Source: Fallopia convolvulus (Eukaryota; Streptophyta; Magnoliopsida; Caryophyllales; Polygonaceae). From it: a stretch of DNA of 64,000 nt. The notes beneath the pieces were generated by a model, which made no database searches, was not told where the DNA came from, and saw only the letters and a list, made by a program, of their open reading frames with translations. Of the stretch, positions 33,947 through 46,992 are shown piece by piece (position 1 is the stretch's first letter; each line of letters starts with the position of its first letter). The DNA lies in contig OZ024719.1 of assembly GCA_964016875.1 (NCBI GenBank), positions 68,767,224-68,831,223 of the forward strand. The letters are read 5' to 3'. A program made the translations under genes and the position numbers.

Positions 33947-35363
33947 TGATAGCATGCATTTAGACATAGCTTAGGACATGTTTACTTTCATGTTTTGAGT
34001 CTTTTTAGTTTAGTATTGAGCTAGTTTAATGCTTGCATCGTTTGTTTTCTTCGTTCGGTATCTACTCTCTTTTTGTGTGGATTTCAGGTTATTTTGGGAA
34101 GAGATTCAAGTGTTTCGAGGATCATAGCTAAAAAGAGGAGTGTTTCATGGAGCCTAAGTGATGAAGGATGGAGCTTACAAGTGGTTGCTCGGGTGCCAAG
34201 ACGAAGAAAGAGCGGAAAAAAGAAGACAAGACATCCCAACCAAGTACGTGACCGAGTACGTGGCTGGGTTATTAACTACCCGACCGAGTACTTGCCCGGG
34301 TTTAAGACAAGATTCTCTTAAAACTCGTCCTTGGGGCCGGGTACGTGACCGGGTAGTTCCCCGCATCGGGATTTGGCCGAGTTTTTCTTTGTTTCGTCTC
34401 TCTCTAGTTTTATGAGGATTATTAGGTTTTATTCTTTCTAGCCTCTCTTTATAAGACCACTAGTTGGAGAATTGAGGATATTACTCTTGTGTGTGTTTGG
34501 ATTGAAGTTTGAATCCTTTGAGAAAGACAATATATCTCATTCTATGGTATGTTGATTATTCAATTAGATTTGATTTCCTTCCATTCCATGTCTAACTAAC
34601 TCTTTTATTCTAAGTTTGGGTAAACCAAATGTTGAAGTAGGTAGATCTGAATTGTGATGTTTGGTTGAATGAAAACTTGAATGAAGTTTGATTTAATCCT
34701 AGGTTACTTCATGCACTATTTGCTTTGCATATATATAGGATTTTCTTTATAATTTGAGACCGACAGGAGATAATTGTAATAAGATATTGATTCGACAAGT
34801 ACCAAAATTGGTTCTTAATAAGATCCCTAGGTATTAAACTAGAGAATTATCTATGCGATAACAATTTAATTTCTCTTGTGTGAATTTATACTATCGTAGT
34901 AGTTATAGGGTTTTGAGTGATTTTAGGGGAGCGACATCAAATGTTGGGATTATTTTCCCCTAGTCTCTAAAGAGCTTAAAGGGTCTAATACTGATTAACC
35001 TTACGCGACAACAATTGTAAGTTGAGTCTAGGCACATTCACATATCTTCTGAAAAGAGATTTGTGTTGGTTTTAGATAGTGAGTTCCTTCGAACGACATT
35101 CAAGTTGAAATCCAAATAAACATCACTTAAATCTACTGAAACATCATTGTGAGAATCCTAACCTTGAAAGCTCTTCTCCACTGAAATTTCCTTGTTATCT
35201 TCAATACTTGTTAACAATTCAATTCAACCTTAAACTCTTTTTCTTATTTATTTGGCTTGGTCTAGTAGTTCGAATATCAATTGGTATTATATAGTCCATG
35301 TGTTCAACATCTTGGTACTACAACCGATCTCGTACACTTTTGGGGTAGGAAAATAACCTATCA
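33947..35363 (+). mobile_element. Solo LTR 1 inside the LINE
   Basis: 1417 bp, TGATAGCATGCATTTAG...AACCTATCA, flanked by the perfect 5-bp duplication CTAAT (33942-33946 and 35364-35368). No internal retroelement domain lies between. Removing it rejoins the LINE frame. Its start closely matches the start of solo LTR 2 read on the minus strand. Confidence 0.92.
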
Positions 35364-36147
35364 CTAATAATATCTTCAATTTTGTCAAGCACATTTGATG
35401 GGAACATGAAAATATTGAACCAATATGTGTTCATACTAAGAAGGATAGGGGATATGAGTTGCATGCATCTGATGGATTGGACCTTGTTAGTAATTCGACT
35501 GATGAGAGGTCCATAATCCAAGATAGAGAGTTTCTTGATCCCACATGCAACCCTATGTATTTTATAGGTAGCTTTCCGATGGAAAAGTTAAGGAGGCTTG
35601 AGATTGAGGTTTAGTCATCGGCTGGGACACCGCCGAAGTAGATGCTAGGTTTAGCTTGATTGGCATGGAGCCTAGAGGCTAGAGATGCTCCCAAACATGT
35701 CAATTTCAGTCTTGATAATTTTCACTGATTCGAGGTCCCCTCTAAAGAAGAATATGAGATCATCAACGAAGCATAAGTGGGTGATGCTCAGTCGTTCACA
35801 TTTTGGATAGAAGTTGAAGTTGCGTGATCTAGTGTAGGCTGTAACAATCCGAGAGAGGTATTCCATTGACATTGTGAAGAGTTGAGGTGACATCGGACAT
35901 CCCTACCTAAGTCCTCGGTAGCCTCGACTTTGTCATTGATGTTTATAGAGTATTTGACTGTTGTGATGCGGCTTCTAACCCATTTGATGAGCATTTCAGG
36001 GAATCCAAACACTCGGAGGGCTTGAAGGATGAACTTGTGATCGATGGAGTCAAAAGCTCTTCGGATGTCCACCTTGATAGTGCACCAGGTAGAGATGTGT
36101 GCTTGATCGTATTGTTTTAGAAGCTCTTGGCAAAGGAGAGTGTTGTG

Positions 36148-37438
36148 TGATAAGGTATTTTTTAGTCGTTTACCTATCAAAGAATCCTAACTTAACCAAA
36201 CTGAATAGAATGGTAAGTAAGGGTCGATCCCACAAGGACTCGTGTAAGTGTGTTTTACTTAAATGCCAAGTAACCAAAGAAGGGGGGTTATGATTGAATA
36301 TTCTATTCTACTATGCAAAGTAAAAGCAAATATGAATGCAAGGATGTTTAAATCAATATGAGACAAGCATGTTCAACTAGTTAAATCCATTATGATATTG
36401 CTTTGTTGATCATTGATTCTCTTGATTCTCAATTCACTTGAATAATCTATTGCAAAATTTGATCCAAACTTCAGGTTTAGTTGATAGAACTACCGGTCTA
36501 ACAACCCTAATCATCTAACAAACTAGAAGACCTTCTATATTAATTAGACAATATCATAAAGATTCAAGTATCGATAGAAACAAGCACATAGAGCAAACAA
36601 ACATCTAAGTGACTTGTGAATTTATTCCCTTTTACAATTGAATAGCCCGACTATAGATTCTACTTTATCTAACGAATCCCGACTGGAAATCACTAAATTA
36701 ACCTAGAAATTCTATTAGGTGGCCAAACCAACAAAACCCTAGAATAACTTTGATTCAATTAAGTATAGGGAATAAAATCTATTCAAGTTTGTTAAGAATC
36801 AATCAAACCTCACAACTCATGCAAATCATGACTTCAATTATCTATCCAAACACAATGGAATTTAGCAAATCATAATTAGATTAAAACAAAACTTACAAAT
36901 TAGTTCAAAGATCTCTTGAGAAAACCTCTCTAGAAACCCTTGCCTCCCAAATTGTAAATCCAAAGTTGTGAAAGAAAAAGTCAAACCAAAGTTTAAATAC
37001 CAAAAGACTTTCTAAGATCAATTCTATCCCTTATTACATTAAACACATCAGAACACATAAAATCAAGGCACAAGTCGAAGCCCAAACACGCGGCCCAATT
37101 GATCCGCACGAAGACAGATGGCACGGGCTTATCCCGGGGTTGTGTGACTGCACACCTTCACCATCAAGCCCGCGCCACATCTCGCTGAACCACATTCTTC
37201 CTTTCGCCTTGTCTCTTGTAATCCTTACTTGCGCACTTTTAATCTTCACCTTTACCCTATAACGCACCACCATAACCAGCTTGGATCATGCCCCGCCTTG
37301 CTCCAATACCTAAAAACCTGCAAAACCGAGAAAAATAAGTGCAACTACCCGAAAACACTAAACCCTAGAAACTAAGCTAAAATATATGCAAAACAAACAT
37401 AAACATGCACCTAAACTATACCTAAATGCAAGCTATCA
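36148..37438 (-). mobile_element. Solo LTR 2 inside the LINE, opposite orientation
   Basis: 1291 bp; on the minus strand it reads TGATAGCTTGCATTTAGG...ATACCTTATCA. Flanked by the perfect 5-bp duplication TTGTG (36143-36147 and 37439-37443). It contains the GTGGGATCGACCC-like block common near LTR ends of plant retroelements. The open frame at 37034-37273 lies inside and is not a gene. Same family as solo LTR 1. Confidence 0.92.
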
Positions 37439-38093
37439 TTGTGCCATATTGAGCATCACGGAATGAAGACCCCGTGGTTTTCCGCTACAAGATTAGGTAG
37501 AACAACTTTGAGTCATCTTGGAATAGTTTTTGCAATAAATTTGTAGATTGTGGTGCTTTATTAAATGGGTTAAAAGTACCCAATGTTGGTGGGTTGCTAG
37601 TTTTTGGGACAAGTGAGATGATTGAGTGATTCACTTTCTTGAAGAGAAAGACATTGTCAAAAAATTCGTGAATAACAACAAATATGTCGCTATTAACAAC
37701 ACTCCAAACCTTTTTGAAGAAGAGTGCCCCAAAACCATCTGTCCCCAAGGGCCTTGTTGTATGTCGATCCCAAAGAAAGCCTAGCCTCTTTGGTCTCTTG
37801 GTTTGAGATGAGACTTGTAAGCAGAGTGTAGTGGGAAGAGTTTAGGCAAGGCTCAAGAGTGATAGCATTTATGAAAGGAGAGTGATTATCCGATGTGCTA
37901 AGTAGGTTGATGTAGTGTTGGATGAGTGCTTGGGTGATTTCTGAGTCAGTTTTGTGGGTGGTTCCATTATTATTTGTGAGGGAGAAAAGTTTGGAAGAGG
38001 AGCGTCTAACTCTGATGTAGTTATAGAAGTAGGAGCTACATTGGTCGGAGTATTTGACCCGTCGAATTTTGGCAAGTTGGCTTGTGATGGTAT

Positions 38094-38590
38094 TAGGGGT
38101 GAGCAAAATCACCCGATCCGAAAAATCCGTCGATCCGATCCGTTTTTATCTGTAACCACAATTATCCGTTTAAAATTGATCCGTATCCGATCCGATCCGG
38201 CTGATTTTTCCGGATACTTGGACCGGATACGGATCGGGGTTTTAAGGTAAACGGGTATCCAAAATATCTGGTGCTATTGATATATATATATATATATTAT
38301 ATGTTTTTGGATATGGAATTAATATTTAAGTAAGATAGATGGTATTAACACTTTAATGGGTCTTTTTTCAAGACTACATATTATCATGGCCCATTGACCT
38401 ATGACTTTGCTCAGCCTTATATCCATTAGTCATCATGTTTAATTATATTTTTCAAAAGACATTTCTTTTCCTTAAGAAATATAACACTAACCTCTAAATA
38501 ATGTTGTTAAGTAGGTTTTGGCTTAAATTACCCGATAATAATGGAACCACCCACAATTCCGATCTGTATTCAAACCACCCTTTAGTCCAA
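38094..38590. mobile_element. hAT-like fragment inserted in the LINE
   Basis: The left edge TAGGGGTGAGCAAAAT is a typical hAT-style terminus, followed by repeated GATCCG/CCGGAT motifs (38110-38240) and a (TA)n microsatellite at about 38278-38298. LINE coding similarity stops here and resumes right of about 38590. The right terminus and target duplication are not established; a weak partner TIR may lie near 38400-38416. Confidence 0.5.
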
Positions 38591-40290
38591 CCCTTCAACT
38601 AAAGGGTGGTTTGAATGCTCGAGAGCTCTTATTTTAATTGGAAAACAATGAGATGGAGATCCTCCATCTTGAAGTTGTCGAACTTCCCTAGGGCATTTTT
38701 CTACATCTTAAGCTTGCCCATTAATTAGAACATAGGATGTCCTAAATGTTTGTTTGCAGTTGGAGGTGACCCTAGACAAGAAGCTTTCATAGTTTGCCCA
38801 GTTGTTGTGAAAGCGAAAAGGTGGTTTGGTGTGGTTGCTGGTGTGAAAGAGGCGAAGGATGATGGGGGAAGTGGTCGGATATTCCCACCGTTTCAAAGTG
38901 GATTTCATAATGGAGGGAGGAGTTGTGCTAGTGGGAGTTAGTGAGAACTCTGTCGAGTTTGCACTAGGTTTTTGTATGGGCTTCTTGTCTATCATTCCAA
39001 GTGGAGAAGCATCCAGTAGAAGGGCAATCATTCGTATTTTGTGGCAGCTAAGAACCCCACGAGCTCGAAGGGGAACTATAGAGGTGACTTCCATCCCTCA
39101 TGAGTTTCTCAGTGGGGTCCAGAATTGTGTTGAAATTCCCAAGAATGGCCCATGGAGAATGGATTTTTGGGGTAAGATTTTGGATGTCCATCCAGAGGGT
39201 GGTACAGAGAGTGGGGTTGCAGTGAGCATGCATAGATGAAGCTTTCCAAGAAGGTGTGGTTGTTGCATTTGGTGGATATTTTAGTGTGGATCATTTGACT
39301 AGAGGTTTAGAGGGGAGAGACAATGACAGTGTTGGTGTTCCACCAAAGAAGGATTCTTTAGTTACTAAAGAATTGCCCATTAGAAATGGATGACCAATCT
39401 ATGAAGAGACTCCTTGAGAGGCACAACTCCTTTTGTTTCCTTATTTTGGTTTCAAGGGTTGCTATGATGTTAAATTTAGAGGACAGTGCTAGTTTTCTCA
39501 GGTCATCTTGCTTCTTGGGGTTTTTAAGACCCTTTACTTTCCAATAGAGGATCTTGGGTTCTTTGTGGGGGAGAGTGGACGCTTGTCCTTGCTCAAGTGT
39601 AGGGTTAGGGATATGAGAGGGGTTGGCAGGAAGTTTTATGCTTTGCCACTAGCATTGGCTTGGTTTTTTGAGGGGTTTGGGTAAGAGTGAGGTGTGTATT
39701 TCTCTGCAGGGACCTCTTGTGGCTTGGGATTTTTAGAAAATGAAGCTTCCACATTGTTGTGAATAGTTTTAGAAGGGTGCTTTGCAAGTTGTTGTCATTT
39801 TCAACAAGATTGGAGCATTCATTGTGATTAGGTTGAGGGTTATTCTCAAAGCCTGCTATTTCTATTTCAATGTATTTAAGTGAGGGGTTGTCTGATTGGA
39901 TAGGGCTGTTTGTGGGAGGAGCGGATGTTGTGAGAGGATTAGGGGGAGTAGAGGAGGTAGAGACGAGTGCTTCCACTTATGGAGGGGATATTTTAAGAGA
40001 GGGATTATGGGTGTGAAGTAGAGGTGCACTTGGTGCTGGCATAGGCCGCTTTATAGACCTGTCCTGATTCTCATTGGGGACTTGTTTAGAGGCATTGCAA
40101 TAGTGCCCAAATGTTCTACATTTTGTGCATCTGGTGGGGAATCAATCATAATGAAGTATTTGTTCAACAATTTCATCATCAGGTCAAAGAATCGAACCTC
40201 ACGCAGCAGATCAATCAAGGCGGAGATTTCAACCAAGACTTTGGCAAAGGAGAGTCACTCAAAATAAGCGAAAGTGAAGTTAGTGAGCAC

Positions 40291-40750
40291 GGATGTACTG
40301 ACTGCATTTATATAAATGACATAATTTTATTATAATATTATATATGTTTATTTTATATTTTATTTAAATATTATAATATTGTATAATTTTAATTAAAATC
40401 ATCCTATCACGAAACTTAACTAATTTATATAAAAAGATTGTTTATTCGTTGCATTTCTTAAAAAAACGGTCACCCTTAAAAAATTAACATCATCAAGAGT
40501 AAAAAATTAACATCATCAAGCACGACAGTAGGATTTAATGCACATATCACAGTAATTTTCAAGAAAAAATTTGATAAATTACTAGACCTGATTAAACACT
40601 AGCTTGTACTAGATATGAGTTGGGCTTACCATCATTTTTCAGCCCACTTGTTCAGTCCGGGTCGGTCCGGGCCTGCTACTCGGGCCTAGCAGGCTAGCAC
40701 CCTATCTATACTAATGGCTGCCTGTTTTTTTTTAACTTAGTTTTGCCAAT
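40291..40750. other. AT-rich spacer with a possible hAT-type end
   Basis: 40300-40560 is very AT-rich without genes. 40640-40712 holds GTCCGGGTCGGTCCGGGCC and CTAGCAGGCTAGCACCC, the style of a hAT subterminal region, but no second end is identified. Confidence 0.35.
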
Positions 40751-41686
40751 AAAATGTAAGAACATTAATTTTGGATGCGGCATAGAGTTCCGATCGTCAC
40801 TGTTCGTCTGTTCCGATATGTCAACGTGGATGCTTAATTACCTCGTTCTTTTTGTGGCTTGTGTTGCTGCAACGAAGAGGTTTGATTACTTTGATGTGCC
40901 TTGGTGGGCTTTAGTTGGTGGGCCTTCTTGTTTTGTTGATGGGTTTTTCATCTTGACAGCCCATTAATTTTGCTTAGAATAGTAATATAAAGAAAAATAG
41001 AAGAAAAAGGGGGAAATTAGAAACCGAATTATTTCAAGATTCAAAGAAATATCTATGTTTTTTGACGAGCCACGTATGTGGCATGATGGGCCTGTTGTTG
41101 CTTAGGCTGTTGTGCTGGGCTATTGGGTTTTGGCCCATCATGTGTAATCTCTTGGCCAATTTGTTCGAGAAATTTGAAGCTTTTTCTAGATTTTTAGTGG
41201 ACTTTGGTTGTTGGGCTGGGCTTTGGCCCAAATCCCAACAGCCCTTCTTCCTGTTTGTTGGTGTTGTTTGGCTTCATGTGTATGCTTTGGTGGGCATCTG
41301 GGCCTTGTCTCTTTGGCGGGCTAGCTTTAGCTCTTTTATGTGTTTGTGTGTTTGGTGTGCCTTGTAGGTTATTTCCAAGCTCTTGAGTTCGTAGGGGTGG
41401 TGTTTGGGTCGAGTTGTGGTTCCGGCTAGAGTTTGGTCATCTATACGCCTTGATTCGCGTGGACTTTAACTTGCTATCCGGCGGCATTATACGCCTTGGT
41501 TTCTAACCCGCGGAAAAGTCATACTCTCCCGTTTAATGTCTTCCCTTTAGTTCTCATTGTTAGCTTGGGTTGTTTTTCGTTTTCATGCCGGTTTGTCTGG
41601 CTACCGAGTTTTGTCTCGGTCTCTCGTCTTACCGAGTTTGTTCGGTATTTCGAATCCTTTCCTATTCAAAAAAAATGTAAGAACAT
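40751..41686 (+). mobile_element. 5'-truncated LINE-type insertion with 15-bp target duplication
   Basis: AAAATGTAAGAACAT occurs at 40751-40765 and again at about 41672-41686. The intervening 0.9 kb ends in TTTCCTATTCAAAAAAAA, a poly-A-like tail, so this is a target-primed insertion with sense strand plus. It has no recognisable protein; repeated TTGGGCC/GGGCTTTGGCCC motifs and a long GT-rich non-coding part suggest a LINE 3' UTR. The open frames 41062-41367 and 41496-41747 lie inside and are not supported as genes. Confidence 0.8.
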
Positions 41687-41941
41687 ATACATTTATAATG
41701 AAACATCAAATATTATAAAAATATTATATTTTTTAAAAATCTGTTAAGGACATATATTATATAAATAAATATAAAAATAGTTACACAAATATGGGATGGT
41801 AGGCCGGGTTGACTCGAGGGCTATTAGAAACCCAAAATTTCAAGATAAACCTTCAGAAAAACTCAAAATTAGTCAACAAATCTCAAGATTTGTTCAAAGT
41901 CGAATTTGTTGATTCTCGAATACGAAGATATCAAATGGGCT

Positions 41942-42145
41942 TCAATCATTATCATTTATTACATTCATTATAGTTATATCTATAACTAAGAAAGATAAAG
42001 GAAGAGAGGTAGAAAAAGAAATCGACTCAGACCATTCCAATGCTCCTTTTCGCCATGCATAAACTAAACCTACAATTAGGATAAGCACGAAAATGAAAGC
42101 TTCTATAAAAACAGATACACCCAATACATCGAAACTCATTGCCCA
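41942..42145 (-). pseudogene. ndhC: ndhC fragment (C-terminal part)
   Basis: The minus strand encodes MSFDVLGVSVFIEAFIFVLI and LVYAWRKGALEWS, the C-terminal end of plastid NADH dehydrogenase-like subunit 3. The N-terminal two thirds are missing, and the normal stop after EWS is read through. NdhC belongs to the thylakoid NDH complex; this nuclear copy is not functional. Confidence 0.88.
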
Positions 42146-42199
42146 AGTATTATATTTGGTTATTTACTAAAATCGCCTTTTGGGGGAGAAGGGTGGATT

Positions 42200-42723
<524 letters not shown>

Positions 42724-43275
42724 TAAAGGTCCACTTGCTTAGACGGGGAAAGAGGAGATTTTAATTGAGCAGTTCATGGACAAAAATAGTTCGTATATTT
42801 TACTTTTCACAAAGTTCCATTAGACTTTGCACAACTCTATGTACTTTCTCGAAAGAAAATTTTGCCTTATCCGCAGTGAATAAAGCCTTTTCGGCAAGAA
42901 GATTCTAAGGAAGAGCCTTCTCAGCATGACCTTCTCGGTCAGTTTGCTCTTCATCCCTCTAACAATCTAGAAAGAAGAGAGAATTTTTCTTTGCCCCCAA
43001 TTCTCTATTTTTTGCAGATGGAGTTATGATAAATCTTGCAATTTATAATGTTACTTTATATATTAACTAGCACCTGCCGTACTATGTATAAATTTGGTTA
43101 AATATAAATAAAATGTTTTAATAACATATTAATCTAAAAATATTTTAATTTCTTATGTGAATATCAACAAATTTTTTTGATTTTTTTAATGTGAGATCTA
43201 ATATTTTTAATTTTTTTTAAAAAAAATCCTAGACTAGTATGTAACTAATTAAGAAAATTTCGCTTTACATAAAGC

Positions 43276-43693
43276 ACTACACCATTCCTTTAATTTAGCA
43301 TCCATAACTTAACGACCACATAATACGATTGCTCATTAGAGACCATATGGTTACCAAGTCCAACCCTCTCAAAAAAACTTAGTGACCACGTGGTCACTAA
43401 GTTAGTGACTACAAGAGCAATGGTCGCTAAAACTTCACGAAAAATATTGGCGTCAGTATTTTAGTGACCACGTGGTCGCTAAATACTGACGCCAAAGGAA
43501 AAATTGTTGTTTCATGTTCTACCGCACATTTAGATACCACATGGTCGCTAAATACCTTCATCTCTGAAGGCGAGGGAAAATTGGCGCCAAATTAGCATTC
43601 ACATGGTCGCTACTCGTTTCTTATATACACATCAGCTTTCCTACTTCATTTTTAAACAAATATATCCACAAAATAAGTGCAGAGGTATACTCA
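43276..43693. repeat. CACTA-like terminal region with palindromic repeats, left part
   Basis: CACTACACCATT at about 43277 is a CACTA-type terminus. It is followed by repeated palindromes near 43380, 43462, 43530 and 43592. The best copy (43380-43401) is fully palindromic: half-site TTAGTGACCAC followed by its reverse complement, with the G-box CACGTG at the centre. Dense subterminal repeats are typical of CACTA elements and bind their transposase. Confidence 0.7.
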
Positions 43694-44566
43694 TTTTCTG
43701 TGACACCCCTATACCCTATGACGTATTCTCTGTAAAACTTATCCCTTATATAAAGAGATAATTCACATATAAGCAATTATCCATATAAGCACAAAGCGGA
43801 ATTAACAACCATAAAAGGTTGCACACACACAGTTCTATGTCGTTACTTCTCATACTAAAACATCTATTACTCTAACTTCTATTACAAGCCATATGTCTAT
43901 GATGCAAAATGAGGAGGAGAAGGTTGCTTAGAGCTTCAGCCGGCCGACCTGTATGAATGTGACCTCTAACAGAGACACACATCAGCAAAAACAAGCTGAA
44001 CCTGAAAAATTATTTTGCGATTTGCGTGAGTCGCATACTCAGTGAATATAAACCATCATCAATTATTTCACACAGAGTCAAACATTTAATCCATGTACAT
44101 ATACATACATATTATATATGTCATATATGAATTTACTATGCAAATGCAAATGCCGATGTATCTGATTCATTATTTTGTGAACTGTGCAAGCCTGAATCTG
44201 CCCCGGGTTTCCATTACCAACTTCTCCTTTCCTTTCTTTTTTTTCCATATACCAACCTTTTTTTCTTTTCCATTACCGACTTTTAGGCATCTTAGGCCTC
44301 ATTTGCTCATATACCATCTCTTAGGCATCTTAGGCCTCATGTACGACCCGTAGGTCTCTTTTGTATACAAATTTAGGGCAAGACAGTCACAAGTCCTTTT
44401 AATCTCATTGCAATATGCTATGCAATCAAGTGCATCATGTAACCATATATCATATGCCATCTGTTAACATACTTTCTGTGCAAACTACTCTGGAAATTTC
44501 AGAGCTATCATATAAAACACATATATCCATATAGTTCATATAGCACATATATCCATATAGCTCATA

Positions 44567-46992
44567 TGTAACACCCCGACTTCCGTCAAGACGCTACTAG
44601 GAAATAGACCTTACAAGGTACTATTATTTAGGTTGACAACTACACTGTAGGATCTTACAACGCGGGCACGACGAGAAAACATAATAAAACATCCAACCTT
44701 TATTTAATAAAACTTAGAAAACGTAATCATGCATGAGTTCCCGAAAATTATAAATATTCAAATACGTCACAACGCCTACTGAAACTGAACTATTTGAACC
44801 AAAAAGATAATAACCGAAATAAAATACCAACTCCGTCTAACAAATATTAAAATCAATATTCTAACTATTATAAATAAACTAGTATAAACCAATCCCACTA
44901 TGACACGCGCTCTTTACCGCTCCGGCCCGCCATCTTGCCTATGTTCCTGCATGGCTCCCTGGTTCATACCTGGAACTGAAAAATGTTCCCCGAAGGGTCA
45001 GCGTCTAATCTACCAAGCTAGAAAGAATACGGAAATTGTAGAACGCTTTGAAACCATTTATCTAAAGTCAGCATACAAATCCACAATCGCAATCATAACT
45101 CTAAAGGCCAATACCTAAATTAGTTATATTAGTCACACAAAGCCACATACGCGTTCACATTCATAATCTCATACAATGTAATTCCTCCTTTTTCCACAAT
45201 CCGACTTCCAAGGCGCTCATCACCGCGTCGAGTGCAGAGGCAGGCCCTCTCACTCCACTTCACAATCTCCCTTCTACCCCTGGCTAAGCCTCCACTGGAG
45301 CACTTGCCAAAAACACACAGATAATAATTTTCGTTTTGAAGGGGCACGATTTTCCCAGTCACACGGGTCAACGTAGCCAACTCTTCCTCAACACCAGCTA
45401 CGATGGGTCGTGTCGGAAACGGTACCAACACAGAGAAAACGTTCCAAAATATTTTCCGATAAAACACATTTAAAATCATTAACGCACACAACACACAAGG
45501 AGCTCAAAACAATTTAAAAGGTATTCGGGACTAGTTCCCAAAACACATCCTACAATATCGATACGCAGTCTAACAAGGGAGAAAAGAACCGAGCAAGTCG
45601 AAAAACGACTTACCTCAAAGACGAACTCCCGAAACAACGAAATAACTAACTATCGAACAACCTGACCCTAGCAAAGACAAGAAATGATATTTAAAAATTA
45701 TAAAGTCTTTCGAAAAGAGATTTAACTAAACCCAAACCCCAACTTATTAGTCCTAGCAACTTGTAACAAACTTGGTTTAGGCCAATTTAGAATACCCGAA
45801 TTTACACGACCTTAACCAACATGAAAATCACAATCGATCATGATTCAAACTGACTCATTCAGTTCCACCAAACTCCCTTCTCCAGACACTTACAAATATG
45901 TTTACCCAAATAAAGATACTAACTAGATTACAAATATCTAGTTATATAATATTCAAACCATTTAATTATAGGAGTATTATCTAACCATTCATGTTTCTAG
46001 TAGATAATTAATATATCAGATCATAAAACAAATTGCTTTAATTTAGACTTACTTAGTTACCCATTAACTTAGCTAATTAATCCTAGCTAACTAGTCTAAC
46101 GTACTCTTGTATTATAAAGAGAAAACAACAACTTTATCTAACAACTTTTGTACGATTTACCTAGACATGAACACTAATTGATTTTAACTTGAAACCCAAC
46201 ACATCGGTTTACCCAGCAACATCTGCATAAAAACATTACTTTAACAAGATCAACCTTGACTGCTCTTAATTAATCTAACCCAACCTTTCCCAAACCAAAA
46301 TCGATCGAAACCCATTCACCTTGATTTGGTTACCAAACTGAAGCAGAAGAAGGATGGCAGCACTAACCAGTAGTGGGGAAGACGACGACACTACAGGGCA
46401 AGCGGAAAAAGGCGTGATCGCCAGTGACGTCGCGATTGACGAGTTGGGCCAGCCTCCGCGAACAGAGGCAATCGTTCCTCTGTTTTCATGCTTCTCCATA
46501 GTATAAAGGTGACAGTGGTGCATCAGCCCGATGATCGGTATGCTTCGACCGACGGTAGCCATACCGGAGATGGTGCCCAGTTTCCGCCACGAATCAGAAG
46601 GGGATACAAGGCTGAGATTAGGAGATGTCACAGAAAATAAAACGAAGACGAAATTCCAAAGAAAACTCATAGTTCCTACCAACGTAGTCGGGGAAAAGAT
46701 CGCACAAGGCAACGTCGAACACCAAGAGAAGAAGGAAAGAGATTCTGGCTTCTGGCGGCGGCGTAAAAGAAAAGGAGTAGAAAAAGAAATAAAAAGGTAA
46801 AGAAAAATGAAGATTTAGGTTGATGAGGATTTGGGCCGGTCAACTTAATGGGCTTAATCTTAAGTAAGCTCATTCCAAACAGAAGGTAAAGAATAAGGAA
46901 AGGAAATCTCAGTTATTAATATTGCTTCCCAAAGGCGAATGTCGGATCGACAGAATTTTATTATCGGGTTCTTAGTAAACCCGGGCATTACA
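44567..46992 (-). repeat. LTR of a nested Ty3 (Tekay-like) element
   Basis: On the minus strand it reads TGTAATGCCCGGG...GGGTGTTACA, about 2.4 kb, with a purine tract (AAGAGGGG) just before it, so it is the 3' LTR. The minus-strand open frame 46275-46712 lies inside it and shows no family. Confidence 0.65.

Larger units (their letters stand above)
32890..40290 (-). pseudogene. 5'-truncated L1-type LINE, multiply broken and host to three insertions
   Basis: Reading 5' to 3' on the minus strand: an ORF1 end with KVLVEIS-like sequence and a zinc knuckle (CTKCRTFGHYC, about 40130-40090); endonuclease parts with AILGNFNTILDPTEK near 39150; a nonsense- and frameshift-ridden linker; reverse transcriptase with THLCFVDDLIFFF near 35780-35740; further RT C-terminal sequence, NTYWFNIFMFPSNVLDKIED near 35430-35370; then FLWSG...GGFDLKELLAWNKVG near 33930-33820 and a zf-RVT end near 33400-33170. 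The 3' tail is near 32890. Known plant L1 order is kept. Insertions: solo LTRs at 33947-35363 and 36148-37438, and a hAT-like fragment near 38094-38590. It is inactive. Confidence 0.88.

Noticed and set aside
37034..37273. 79-residue minus-strand frame
   Set aside because: Inside solo LTR 2; no domain.
41062..41367. 101-residue hydrophobic frame that could look like a membrane protein
   Set aside because: GT-rich part of a LINE-type insertion; hydrophobicity follows from base composition.
46275..46712. 145-residue minus-strand frame
   Set aside because: Inside the nested Ty3 LTR; composition and lack of motifs argue against a gene.
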